From Caprella mutica (taxonomy: Eukaryota; Arthropoda; Malacostraca; Amphipoda; Caprellidae), in contig CANNZV010003215.1 in assembly GCA_947561585.1 (NCBI GenBank), positions 70,683 through 134,682 on the forward strand: a DNA stretch of 64,000 nt, written 5' to 3'. Shown piece by piece: positions 6,925 through 15,474 of this stretch. A program made the translations under genes and the position numbers. Below the pieces are notes generated by a model. The model worked only from the letters and a program-made list of their open reading frames with translations, searched no databases and was not told the DNA's origin. Numbering within the stretch: position 1 is the first letter of the stretch; each line of letters starts with the position of its first letter.

Positions 6925-9305
6925 TCAGTTGCCACTAATTTCAACATCTCAGTCCCAGCCAGCAGAAAAGCACCAACTCCGTATACTTCGGTCATCTCAG
7001 AAGTCACACTCTTTGGTGTTTCACCAATCGGTTGCACCCAACCCAGTTTGCCATCGGCATGAACAGCCTCTACCAAAGATGCCCAAGCGTTCTTTACTGC
7101 CGGACCGTAAACATCTTTGTCCAACAAACCAGAGTTGACACCGTAGGCCAAAGCAAATGTAAAAAAGGCAGTTGAGCTCATTTCGGGATTTGGGTAGCTC
7201 TCATGATCCAGCATGCTGGCATGCCAGAATCCTTTTTTGTCTTGGCACATCAGAACTTTGGCTGCCATTTCAAGATATAACTTTTCGTAAAACGGACGAT
7301 ACTTGTTGCCTTTAGGCAAGTCTTCTAACATGGCTACTAACCCGCCCATGACCCAACCATTACCCCTACCCCAAAATATTTTTTCGCCATTGGCTTCTAA
7401 CTTTATTGATGGAAAATAGCGATGATCTCGATAGAATAAATGTTCCTCTTTGTCATACAAAAATTCATAAATTGCCTTAAATTCCTTATCCATGAATCCT
7501 AAGTATGACTCCTCTCCTGTTATGTTATACAAATGTGTATAAACTGGAGGAGCCATAAATAGCGCATCGCACCATGACCACCTTTCTAAAGTTTGTGCAT
7601 CACGATAATCCAATAGCAATGTTCCATTTGATGGATGTTTTATAACATAGTCGATGCGGGCTTTGGTAGGACCTAGAATGCGATAGGCACCTTCTTCTTG
7701 TTTGCGACCATCATACATATCTAAGTACATTTGATTGACTACTATATCATCGGCATGATACATTCTTTTATGTGGTTGCCAACCATAGCGTTGTCCAAGG
7801 GCATAGAGCCAATCCATATATTTCGCATCTGGTGATATTTTGGCCCAAGCCATCATTCCCACATACAAAGCGCCATTTGTCCAATCGAGGTCGTGGTGCT
7901 TGACGGCGGCAAAGTTTTCGATTTGCCAATCGGCCACCGCTCCCATAACTTCCTTTATACTGTTTTGTGAAAAGTTGACTTTAAATTCTTCGGCTATTTG
8001 ATTCCCTTTAATGGCCGTGTTATAATTCGTATAGTGTTCATATTTACTAACATGTATCCACAGTACGCGGGGTGAAAGGGTGATGGGGGCATTTCGAACT
8101 ACGAATGGTCGTACGTTGTCTTTCAGTGACCTCTTTGTTATTGGGCTGTTTTCAAATGATTGGCCTCCATCGTTTGTGATCCACTCCTCGATTTCGAAAC
8201 GATTGTTTTTCGGTACAGACAAATAAACCTTGTTTGGATCTTCATGGTCTAAAGCGATACCCCCAGAGTAGTGCGGTTCTGGATCCCGATTTTCTTTGAC
8301 TCTATCGAAGCGCGGAAAGGCACTTCCTGCTTTGGTTAGTTGGGTACTCTCCCATTGGCTTCCATCCCACTTGCTGTAGTTGTAATAATGTTTTGTTTCT
8401 TCGGGTAATGTCGTGTAAACAAAAGCAGGGTCACCTTTCTGATCAACAGCGATATCCCATATCCAGGCGCGCTGGTTGTTTGTTTTGCCGTCATATGCCT
8501 TTGGAACCAGCTCTTGATCGATAGGCAATTGGTCCATTTTGGCTATTACATTTCCATTTGCTTCATGAAACTTACCCTTCTCATATTTAAGATAGTAGAT
8601 AGAATTGTGATTTTCTTCTCTTGGATGCCCATCTGTAAAAGCAAAATGTATTTGTGATTTACCATCGCTAGCTACTTTGGTATAAGGTCGATTATTGATA
8701 TCAGCATCCTTCTTCGAAACTATGGTCTGTGGACTTGACCAAGACGCTCCAAGATCATCTGATGTGACGAAGGTGGGCTTCCAATCCTCACCACCTCTAT
8801 AAAATAAATAGAGGCGATTACTCTCTTCACTTAACATGACAGGATTTGTATAACATAACTTGTTGCCAAGCTCTAGCGTTTCTACCTGCGAAAATGCACT
8901 GATGTCTTCAGGCTCCAAAGAAGTGGTGTAATGGATAAGGCCATTGTGTTTGGTAAAGAAAACCATCAGTTTTCCATCGGGTAAAAAAAGTAGCGACGGA
9001 TTGGTATGGTCGTCAACCTGCAGTTTTTCATAGATGACCTTGGTAGTTGTTTTATTTGTATTGTGATCAGTAGATGAAATTACAATGTCTCCAGTGGATG
9101 TGGTGAATCCGGTGTATGTGCGTTGATGTTCTCCATCATAGTAAACAGCTCTGGGGTCTGAGAACCAGCACCAAGCGCCATCTTCTGTGATGGTATGATA
9201 GTCTTCGGCACGTTGGGCCAAAGTGCTATGCTGTAACATTTCGATCATTATGCAGCAAAGGATAGCACTTATATATTGAGCGAGATTGATGGTTTTTAGT
9301 GGCAT
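6921..9305 (-). CDS. Secreted BNR-repeat and GH88/GH105 fusion protein
   Basis: 794 residues. A signal-like stretch covers the first 30. Residues about 35-440 match the BNR_4 repeat family (GAWCWFSDPRAVYYDG, FTTSTGDIV and Asp-box-like turns such as ITNDGGQSF), found on proteins that bind or cut plant and algal polysaccharides. Residues about 455-790 form a GH88/GH105 (alpha/alpha)6 barrel: YHADDIVVNQ holds the catalytic Asp, followed by WSWCDALFMAPP and FWGRGNGWVMGGL. GH88/105 enzymes remove unsaturated uronic acid from oligosaccharides left by polysaccharide lyases. The two parts are normally separate proteins, so the fusion is notable. A sulfatase nearby fits breakdown of a sulfated polysaccharide. 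Confidence 0.85.
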   Translation of the reverse strand: MPLKTINLAQYISAILCCIMIEMLQHSTLAQRAEDYHTITEDGAWCWFSDPRAVYYDGEHQRTYTGFTTSTGDIVISSTDHNTNKTTTKVIYEKLQVDDHTNPSLLFLPDGKLMVFFTKHNGLIHYTTSLEPEDISAFSQVETLELGNKLCYTNPVMLSEESNRLYLFYRGGEDWKPTFVTSDDLGASWSSPQTIVSKKDADINNRPYTKVASDGKSQIHFAFTDGHPREENHNSIYYLKYEKGKFHEANGNVIAKMDQLPIDQELVPKAYDGKTNNQRAWIWDIAVDQKGDPAFVYTTLPEETKHYYNYSKWDGSQWESTQLTKAGSAFPRFDRVKENRDPEPHYSGGIALDHEDPNKVYLSVPKNNRFEIEEWITNDGGQSFENSPITKRSLKDNVRPFVVRNAPITLSPRVLWIHVSKYEHYTNYNTAIKGNQIAEEFKVNFSQNSIKEVMGAVADWQIENFAAVKHHDLDWTNGALYVGMMAWAKISPDAKYMDWLYALGQRYGWQPHKRMYHADDIVVNQMYLDMYDGRKQEEGAYRILGPTKARIDYVIKHPSNGTLLLDYRDAQTLERWSWCDALFMAPPVYTHLYNITGEESYLGFMDKEFKAIYEFLYDKEEHLFYRDHRYFPSIKLEANGEKIFWGRGNGWVMGGLVAMLEDLPKGNKYRPFYEKLYLEMAAKVLMCQDKKGFWHASMLDHESYPNPEMSSTAFFTFALAYGVNSGLLDKDVYGPAVKNAWASLVEAVHADGKLGWVQPIGETPKSVTSEMTEVYGVGAFLLAGTEMLKLVATD

Positions 9306-9368
9306 GTAGACGTCTTTTCAGTGAGGTATTGCGAAATATAGGAAAAAGCGAAAGCTTAAAACCTAAGC

Positions 9369-9749
9369 CTATTGCTTCAGTAAACCATCTGCTTGATACA
9401 ATTCAATGGATTTTCGAACGAGTTCCTTTAAGCTGATCTCAAAAGATTCATCCATTTGTTTGATATGGAAACACGATTTTCCTTTGAGAGCCTTTCGTAA
9501 GTTGTGAGGCAATTCTCCAATCTGCTCTTTATGGGTGTAAGCCGGAAAGAAATAGAACCTCACATCCTTTGGTTTGGGAAGCACCGTAGAGAAATAATAA
9601 CCATCTACCTTCTTTTTGCCCTGCATGGCTTCAATAGTACCTGAAACTTCAAACTTGTCTTCTGTCTCAGCTGTGATTTTTAGAACATCCAGGTGTTCCT
9701 TTAGAATTGAAATGAGCTTAGCTCTGATTTCATCTAGGTCTTTTGTCAT
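9369..9749 (-). CDS. DUF1801 domain protein
   Basis: 126 residues, a single small domain. The motifs DVRFYFFPAYTHKEQ and LRKALKGKSCFHIK match the DUF1801 (YdhG-like) family, compact proteins of unknown role. It is transcribed toward the GH88/105 gene, 63 bp before it. No catalytic residues can be named. Confidence 0.7.
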   Translation of the reverse strand: MTKDLDEIRAKLISILKEHLDVLKITAETEDKFEVSGTIEAMQGKKKVDGYYFSTVLPKPKDVRFYFFPAYTHKEQIGELPHNLRKALKGKSCFHIKQMDESFEISLKELVRKSIELYQADGLLKQ

Positions 9750-9879
9750 GGCTGATTTCGATTTTGGTTCTTATTAATTTAACAATTTTCTAATGGTTGC
9801 TAAAAGGGAATCTGAATAGATCTGCGCCTACTTATTCCTTTTGGCGTAATTTCTTTCGATCTTATTTGGATAAAGCTTA

Positions 9880-11343
9880 ATGATGAGATTGAATATCAAG
9901 TTTGTAATTATTTTGATAGCCTTCGGAATGGGAAGCTGCGAACATGAAGTTATCAAGGAGTCTAAACCTAATGTGGTTTTTCTTTTGGTCGACGACTTGG
10001 GATGGACCGATCTGTCTTGTTATGGAAGCTCCTTCTACGAAACTCCCAATATCGATAAGCTCGCATCTCAAGGAATGCTCTTTACCAACGCATATGCGGC
10101 GGCATCCATTTGTTCACCAACACGCGCAGCCATTCTCACGGGTAAGCATCCGGCGAGGGTTAATATCACTGACTGGATTCCCGGCTTGGACCCAAAGAAT
10201 CGACTGCTTTTAGGGACTCAAGATCTTGACCAGCTTCCTTTGAGCGAAGTCACTCTAGCTGAGGAATTCAAGTCTTCAGGTTACCGCACGGGATTTTTTG
10301 GAAAGTGGCATCTTGGTGGTGCAGGTTTCTTTCCCGAGAACCAAGGCTTTGACCTCAACGTTGGTGGACATGCAGCCGGACAGCCAGCATCTTACTTTTA
10401 TCCTTATAAAAATGATCGCAAGCACTGGGATGTTCCTGGTCTTGAAGGAGGTCAAGAAGGTGAGTATTTAACAGACCGGCTCACAACTGAAGCCATAGAG
10501 TTTATGAGTCAAGACGAAAGCCCCTTCTTGCTTTACCTCGCTTATTACAACGTACATACACCCATCCAAGCAAGACCAGATTTACAACAGAAATATCAGG
10601 AGAAACTTAATATGGCACCGAAGCAAATTGGTGAAGCATATATTGGCGAAAGAGATGCCCAATCGAAACTGCTTCAGGACAATCCCAAGTATGCAGCAAT
10701 GGTAGAAAGTGTAGACGAAAGTGTTGGTCGCTTGATGTCTTACCTAGAAAAGAATGGTCTTGACGAAAACACAATTGTCGTATTTACTTCTGACAACGGT
10801 AGCTTGACGACACTATCTCCTAGAGGAAACCCTCCAACTTCAGTGAGGCCTTTGCGTGCAGGCAAAGGGTGGCTTTATGAAGGTGGCATCAGAGTGCCGG
10901 CTATGTTTCGATGGCCAGGAAAAATTAATGTCGGAAGTCAAAGTGATGCTCCAATAGTTAGTACTGATTTTCTACCGACACTTGTTAAAATGGCTGAACT
11001 TAAGACGAAAGAAGATCAGCGATATTCGAGCCATGATGGCGAAAGTTTGATACCACTTCTTTATGAAACTGGTGATTTGGCAAGAGAAGCTTTGTATTGG
11101 CATTTTCCTCATTATCATGGATCGCTCAATCGGCCATCAGCTGCCATTAGGCTAGGAGATTATAAGCTCATTCACTGGTTTGAGGACGACTCATTGGAGC
11201 TATATAATTTAAGAACTGATATTGGTGAAAGCCGCAACGTTGCTTTAGAAATGCCTGAAAAAACTGGGGAGTTGAGACAAATGTTATCAACTTGGCAAAA
11301 GGAAATCGGAGCGAGCTTTCCAAAAAAGAATCTTGACTACTAG
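9880..11343 (+). CDS. Type I sulfatase, lipoprotein
   Basis: 487 residues. The lipobox GMGSC has Cys 20. The alkaline phosphatase-like fold is clear: metal-binding Asp pair in FLLVDDLGWTDLSCYGS (D38, D39), and the formylglycine motif CSPTRAAILTGK with C78, which must be oxidised by a formylglycine-generating enzyme (not in this window). Further on are FFGKWHLGG, VHTPIQ and TSDNGS, the usual second metal and substrate residues. It hydrolyses sulfate esters at the cell surface or periplasm. Two adjacent ATGs (9880 and 9883) are equally possible starts. The nearby GH88/105 fusion and secreted proteins suggest a polysaccharide role; the exact sugar is not known. Confidence 0.92.
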   Translation: MMRLNIKFVIILIAFGMGSCEHEVIKESKPNVVFLLVDDLGWTDLSCYGSSFYETPNIDKLASQGMLFTNAYAAASICSPTRAAILTGKHPARVNITDWIPGLDPKNRLLLGTQDLDQLPLSEVTLAEEFKSSGYRTGFFGKWHLGGAGFFPENQGFDLNVGGHAAGQPASYFYPYKNDRKHWDVPGLEGGQEGEYLTDRLTTEAIEFMSQDESPFLLYLAYYNVHTPIQARPDLQQKYQEKLNMAPKQIGEAYIGERDAQSKLLQDNPKYAAMVESVDESVGRLMSYLEKNGLDENTIVVFTSDNGSLTTLSPRGNPPTSVRPLRAGKGWLYEGGIRVPAMFRWPGKINVGSQSDAPIVSTDFLPTLVKMAELKTKEDQRYSSHDGESLIPLLYETGDLAREALYWHFPHYHGSLNRPSAAIRLGDYKLIHWFEDDSLELYNLRTDIGESRNVALEMPEKTGELRQMLSTWQKEIGASFPKKNLDY

Positions 11344-11481
11344 GTGTAGTGATCGGTTCTGGCGCCACGCCTAGCTAGTAACTCTTTAGTATTTCTTGGT
11401 GAACAAGCTCTTCACTTTATGCCACGCTCGGAGAGGGAAACTTTGTTTCACAATACAGACTTCACCCATTAGAATTTTCCC

Positions 11482-12771
11482 CTAATCTCTCAACAACCTC
11501 ACAGCCTTCATTCCTGAAGCGGAATAGATCTTTGCTACATGAATACCTTTCGCCAAAACTGATGCATCAATTTGCGAAACATTGCTGGTTGGGAATTGCA
11601 CCAACTCAAGTTGACCCTGCGCATCAAACAATTCAATAGCGTCAATAACTGAATGGTTTGATTGAATGGTCCATCGCGTACTTGACGGATTTGGGAATAC
11701 AGATATACCTCTTTCTATGTTATAATCTGTAACATCAAGAACGAATTCACCATATGCCACATCATCAAAATAATAAATTGTTTCTCCTGCAGTGGCACCG
11801 TCGGTTCCAAAATTAAAGAAGATAGAGGTCATGTTATAAATCCAGCCCCTTTCTAGGCCAATACTTAAAAGCTCGGTTCCAGTAGCTTGATTGATAAAGT
11901 CAAACTCTAATACTTCCCAATCACCTGCAACGGTAGTATTTACCTCTGTTTCGCAGGTGTGTGTAGGATCATTGGAATCTTCAACTTTCAAGCGAACAGG
12001 TGTTCCTGCGGTCGGTGACCAAACCTTAACCGTCATTTTCGACTCAGTTAAAGTCAAGGGGATGTTAGTCGCAAAACCAGCTGGCGTGCCAATGGTTGTG
12101 CCTGCCCAAGTTGCAGCATCGTTAGCTTTTATAACTTGGATTACGTTGTTAGATTCATCAGTCGGATCTACAACTAGAGAAGAGACGGTGCCTCCAAAGT
12201 CTGTCATGGAATAATTGACGGTTGTGCTTTCAAAATTGACAGGCCAGTCTATTTGGGTGCCACCAAATTTTTGTGAAATGTCATCGAATAGAAAAGTCGA
12301 ATTTTCGGATCCATCACCGAGGTTTCCAAAATCAAACATCAAAACTACCTCATTGAAATTGGTTGGCTCTCCAGTAAAATCCCAAGTGATCAATTCCCAT
12401 TGATTCGAGACTGTTGTAGGCATGTCACGTTCGGTTGCTCCTGAACCTTCAAGCTTAAACTTAATAACGGTACCAACTGGCGCAGTGGTAAATACCTTCA
12501 TGGTGATGGCATTCATGGTGCTAAAGTCCAGATTAGCAGCAAGCGCTATTTTACTTCCTGCCCAGACTTGTCCGCCATTTCTGATCATCTGCCCTACGTT
12601 TTTACTGTTGTTGATTCCGCCAGCTTGGGGGTTTGCAATTACTGTTGCTAACCCGCCGTCAAAATCTGTGAAATCAGATGTTGAGATACTGGACTCAAAG
12701 TCAATTGGCAAAGACTGTGAATGAGATAGACAAAAACTAGATATTAGAATTAGAGTGGCGAAATACTTCAA
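11482..12771 (-). CDS. Secreted T9SS cargo with two carbohydrate-binding-like domains
   Basis: 429 residues. A Sec signal peptide (1-18, ending SHSQS) is followed by two related domains of about 165 residues: both begin with a PxxFES segment and include a SNQWELITWDF or AGDWEVLEFDF strand, typical of CBM-like beta sandwiches found in Bacteroidota surface proteins. The last about 80 residues (ISVFPNPSS ... GIHVAKIYSASG ... VRLLRD) are a type A T9SS sorting tail. It is exported and probably anchored outside. No catalytic domain is visible, so it is most likely a binding or scaffold protein. Confidence 0.85.
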   Translation of the reverse strand: MKYFATLILISSFCLSHSQSLPIDFESSISTSDFTDFDGGLATVIANPQAGGINNSKNVGQMIRNGGQVWAGSKIALAANLDFSTMNAITMKVFTTAPVGTVIKFKLEGSGATERDMPTTVSNQWELITWDFTGEPTNFNEVVLMFDFGNLGDGSENSTFLFDDISQKFGGTQIDWPVNFESTTVNYSMTDFGGTVSSLVVDPTDESNNVIQVIKANDAATWAGTTIGTPAGFATNIPLTLTESKMTVKVWSPTAGTPVRLKVEDSNDPTHTCETEVNTTVAGDWEVLEFDFINQATGTELLSIGLERGWIYNMTSIFFNFGTDGATAGETIYYFDDVAYGEFVLDVTDYNIERGISVFPNPSSTRWTIQSNHSVIDAIELFDAQGQLELVQFPTSNVSQIDASVLAKGIHVAKIYSASGMKAVRLLRD

Positions 12772-13033
12772 TGTGTTTTCTATTCAAGAGGCGAAAAATT
12801 AAAGATAGAGAGATTAAGTGGAAGTTTTTTTTCACCACGCCGCAAGTTTTATCTGACACCTGTCAACTAACCCTATACCAAGCAATAGCTTTTACCCACC
12901 ATAATCTCAGAATCTATAGCATCGAATTTTACAAGTTTCGCATTTGTTGATCTGCAGTAATACAAATGTGTGCCCATGCTGAGCTTTCATTTTAAGACAG
13001 CTGTTTTTATGTACAACTTTAAAATTCAATTCG

Positions 13034-14467
13034 ATGAGAATCACAAGTCTATATTATATGCTTGGCTTTATTTTAGCTGGCGCACTACTTTCTTCATGCA
13101 CTGATGAGGCAGGTTTGGAAGAGGAGGTTTTCGATACGGCTGAAGCCAGAGGACCAAATAGAAACGGAAATAACAATCAAGGCGTAGGACAAAATGCTAC
13201 TTCTCAGCTGATTGAAGATTGGAATAGCCTTTGGCTCGAAGTAGATCGTCACGCTACTGGAATGAGACCTACTGCAACTGCAAGAGCACTTGGCTATATT
13301 CACTTAGCCGCTTTCGAAACTGCAGCACCTCAAATGGTGAATTATACTTCTAATGTTGGCAGACTCAGAGGATTCCGGATCGATGAAAATCGGAGCGTCG
13401 ATAATTTTGATTTGAACATAGCATTGAATGCCACTTACGCAAAGGTGATTGATCATTTTATGTTTAATGTACCCGCTGAGTATGAAGCACAAATCTCTCG
13501 CCTACGCAATCAAAAAGAGGGTCAGTTATCAAATGATCTTCCCAATAACCGCATCCAGGAATCTCGAAGGTGGGGTGAATATATTGCTGACCAAGTAATT
13601 GCATATAGTTTAACTGATCGTCAAGCACAAAGGCAAATTCGTGAAGCTCAACCAACTTCTTATGAGCCACCAGTTGGTGATGGGTATTGGACCTATAGTG
13701 ATGATGCTGAAAGGGCTCTATTTCCTTATTGGGAATCAGTGAGAACCTTTGTGATTTCGTCTGAAGAGACTACAAGTATAGCTCCGCCAATTGCCTATGA
13801 CGAAACGGTCAATAGCTCTTACTACAATCAAATGGTTGAGGTCATGGAAGTGAACAATACTGCAAGGGAAGAGGACAATGATGACCTTTGGATAGCTGAA
13901 TTTTGGTCAGATGATGTGGAAGGTTTAATGATGAGCCCGCCAGGTCGACAGATCTCTATTGCCAATCAGTTGGTAGATCAATTTGACTTGGATCATGAGA
14001 CCACCTTAGCGATGTTGCTTAGGCTTGGCTTTGCTTTAAACGATGCTGCTGTTTCATCTTGGGCCGATAAGTATGAGTATATGGTCATGAGGCCAAATGT
14101 ATATATCCAAGAACATATTGACCCTGACTATCAAACCAACCTGTATCGATTGATCTACTGGCCCAACCCATCTTTCCCAGGTTATCCTTCAGGACATTCG
14201 ACTTTCGCATCGGCAGCAGGAGGTGTATTTATTAGTGTCTTTGGTGACCAAGTTAATTTTACCGACCGCTCTCATGAAGGCCGCACAGAGTTTCGTGGTC
14301 GTCCGCGACAGTTCAATACGATCAGCGAAATGGCCGAAGAGAATGCATATTCTAGAATCCCATTTGGAGTTCATGTGCGCATGGATTGCACAGAAGGTTA
14401 TCGTTTAGGTTACGAAATCTCAGATGCTGTAAATAGGTTTGATTTGACCAGTGAGCCAAACTTGTAA
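13034..14467 (+). CDS. PAP2/vanadium-dependent haloperoxidase-like lipoprotein
   Basis: 477 residues with lipobox LLSSC (Cys 22). The vanadate or phosphate-binding residues of the PAP2/haloperoxidase fold can be seen: a Lys in DKYEYMVMRP (about K346, with Arg at about 353), SGHS in YPSGHSTFAS (about 387-390), and Arg-Gly...His in RIPFGVHVR (His about 447). This set is shared by vanadium haloperoxidases and acid phosphatases; the length and family resemble the Bacteroidota haloperoxidase-related group, but few of these have been shown to halogenate. No partner gene hints at a substrate. Transcription runs toward a hairpin-rich intergenic region. Confidence 0.85.
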   Translation: MRITSLYYMLGFILAGALLSSCTDEAGLEEEVFDTAEARGPNRNGNNNQGVGQNATSQLIEDWNSLWLEVDRHATGMRPTATARALGYIHLAAFETAAPQMVNYTSNVGRLRGFRIDENRSVDNFDLNIALNATYAKVIDHFMFNVPAEYEAQISRLRNQKEGQLSNDLPNNRIQESRRWGEYIADQVIAYSLTDRQAQRQIREAQPTSYEPPVGDGYWTYSDDAERALFPYWESVRTFVISSEETTSIAPPIAYDETVNSSYYNQMVEVMEVNNTAREEDNDDLWIAEFWSDDVEGLMMSPPGRQISIANQLVDQFDLDHETTLAMLLRLGFALNDAAVSSWADKYEYMVMRPNVYIQEHIDPDYQTNLYRLIYWPNPSFPGYPSGHSTFASAAGGVFISVFGDQVNFTDRSHEGRTEFRGRPRQFNTISEMAEENAYSRIPFGVHVRMDCTEGYRLGYEISDAVNRFDLTSEPNL

Positions 14468-14495
14468 ACAGCCCGTGCTTTCACATTGTAGGGCT

Positions 14496-14511
14496 GCAAG
14501 GTCGGACTTGC
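14496..14511. repeat. REP-like hairpin, copy A
   Basis: GCAAG (14496-14500), GTCGGA loop, CTTGC (14507-14511). A GTAG tetranucleotide lies at 14488-14491, a few bases before it, as in REP elements. It shares its core with copies B and C. Confidence 0.5.
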
Positions 14512-14597
14512 TGTTAGAAAAACCATATCAGATCTAGTCAAAGTCGTATTTATGACCATTTGCATAGGTCAATTATAATAATTCCAATGTGATTATT

Positions 14598-14638
14598 CAC
14601 TTTTAGAATAGCAAGTCCGACCTGCTATTTGAAAAGTG
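14598..14638. repeat. Long two-stage hairpin, copy B
   Basis: Inner stem AATAGCA (14607-14613) with TGCTATT (14623-14629), loop agtccgacc; outer stem CACTTTT (14598-14604) with AAAAGTG (14632-14638), separated by a 2-base bulge on each side. In total 14 pairs. The loop contains the reverse complement of the GGTCGGACTT core of copy A. It could terminate the upstream haloperoxidase-like gene, though the T tract is weak. Confidence 0.55.
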
Positions 14639-14723
14639 CAAATCTATATTTCTATAGTTCTAATATTTGAATATATTTGTCGAAAATGTGATAATCAGGT
14701 CATGATATTTGACTTTTTTAACT

Positions 14724-14738
14724 GTAAGTCGGACCTGC
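14724..14738. repeat. REP-like core, copy C
   Basis: GTAAGTCGGACCTGC, a third variant of the GTCGGAC core. It is less symmetric than copies A and B, so it may be a degenerate member. Confidence 0.4.
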
Positions 14739-14784
14739 CACGGCATTTGAATCTCAGGATATTTCCAGCTCCCATTTTTAGTTT

Positions 14785-14792
14785 TACATTTG
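14785..14792 (+). promoter_or_regulatory. -7 promoter element for the HAD gene; decides its start
   Basis: TACATTTG, a full TAnnTTTG match. Transcription from here would begin near 14799, so the longer frame beginning at 14636 cannot be the protein; the TTG at 14816 follows by a short leader. Confidence 0.5.
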
Positions 14793-14815
14793 CATCCTAT
14801 AAACTGAACTCAAGC

Positions 14816-15463
14816 TTGAAAAAGATCACTTGCGTATTGTTCGATATGGACGGTGTTATTATTGATTCTGAATACCTCCATAAGAAAGCTTATTATGAAA
14901 CTTTTGCTTCTTTGGGGCTAGATGTTTCAGAATCTTTGTACAAGACATTAACGGGCTCGTCAACCATAAATGTGTTTCAAAAAGTAGTTGAACACTTCGG
15001 CTTAAAGAATGACCCAAGTGAGCTGGTCTTACAAAAACGTGAGGCCTACGTTGGTTTTTTCGAAAATGACCCATCGTTACATCTTGTCGATGGTGTAGAA
15101 GACATCATAAAGTATTTTTATAACAAAGGTGTCACCTTAGTCTTGGCTTCCTCTTCGGCAATGGTAAACATAGATCGCGTATTCAAGCGATTTGATTTGA
15201 ACCAATACTTTACGGCTAAGATCAGTGGAGCAGATTTAACTCAATCGAAACCACATCCAGAAATATTTGAGAAGGCAGCTGTTTTAGGGAATACGCCAAA
15301 AGAACACTGTATTGTGATTGAGGATTCAGACAATGGAGTAAAAGCAGCCAATGATGCTGGTATTTTTGTCTTTGGATACAAGAACCCTTTGGTAGATGAT
15401 CAAACACTGGAACATGCCGATGTGGTGATCAATGATTTTAATGAGCTAAAGGCGTATGTTTAA
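14816..15463 (+). CDS. HAD-superfamily sugar phosphatase / phosphoglucomutase-like
   Basis: About 215 residues from a TTG at 14816. HAD motifs are all visible: I, LFDMDGVIID (Asp nucleophile plus acid Asp); II, LASSSA; III, Lys in QSKPHPEIF; IV, IEDSDNGVKAA. The cap is of the alpha-helical type. Members include beta-phosphoglucomutase and 2-deoxyglucose-6-phosphatase. The start is chosen because the N-terminus KKITCVLFDMDG is family-like and the -7 box lies only 24 bp upstream. The track-like earlier start (14636) would add 60 unrelated residues. Confidence 0.85.
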   Translation: MKKITCVLFDMDGVIIDSEYLHKKAYYETFASLGLDVSESLYKTLTGSSTINVFQKVVEHFGLKNDPSELVLQKREAYVGFFENDPSLHLVDGVEDIIKYFYNKGVTLVLASSSAMVNIDRVFKRFDLNQYFTAKISGADLTQSKPHPEIFEKAAVLGNTPKEHCIVIEDSDNGVKAANDAGIFVFGYKNPLVDDQTLEHADVVINDFNELKAYV

Positions 15464-15474
15464 CTGAGCCCTTT

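Larger units (their letters stand above)
14468..14815. other. Intergenic 348 bp with hairpin repeats, no gene
   Basis: This stretch is gene-free when the HAD phosphatase is started at 14816. It holds three copies of a GGTCGGACTT-type palindrome (14496-14511, 14598-14638, 14724-14738). The longer frame that could begin the HAD gene at 14636 would run through the last hairpin and lacks a family-like N-terminus. Confidence 0.6.

Noticed and set aside
14636..14815. 60-residue N-terminal extension of the HAD gene
   Set aside because: It crosses a hairpin, lies upstream of the -7 box and has no family match; the TTG at 14816 fits better.
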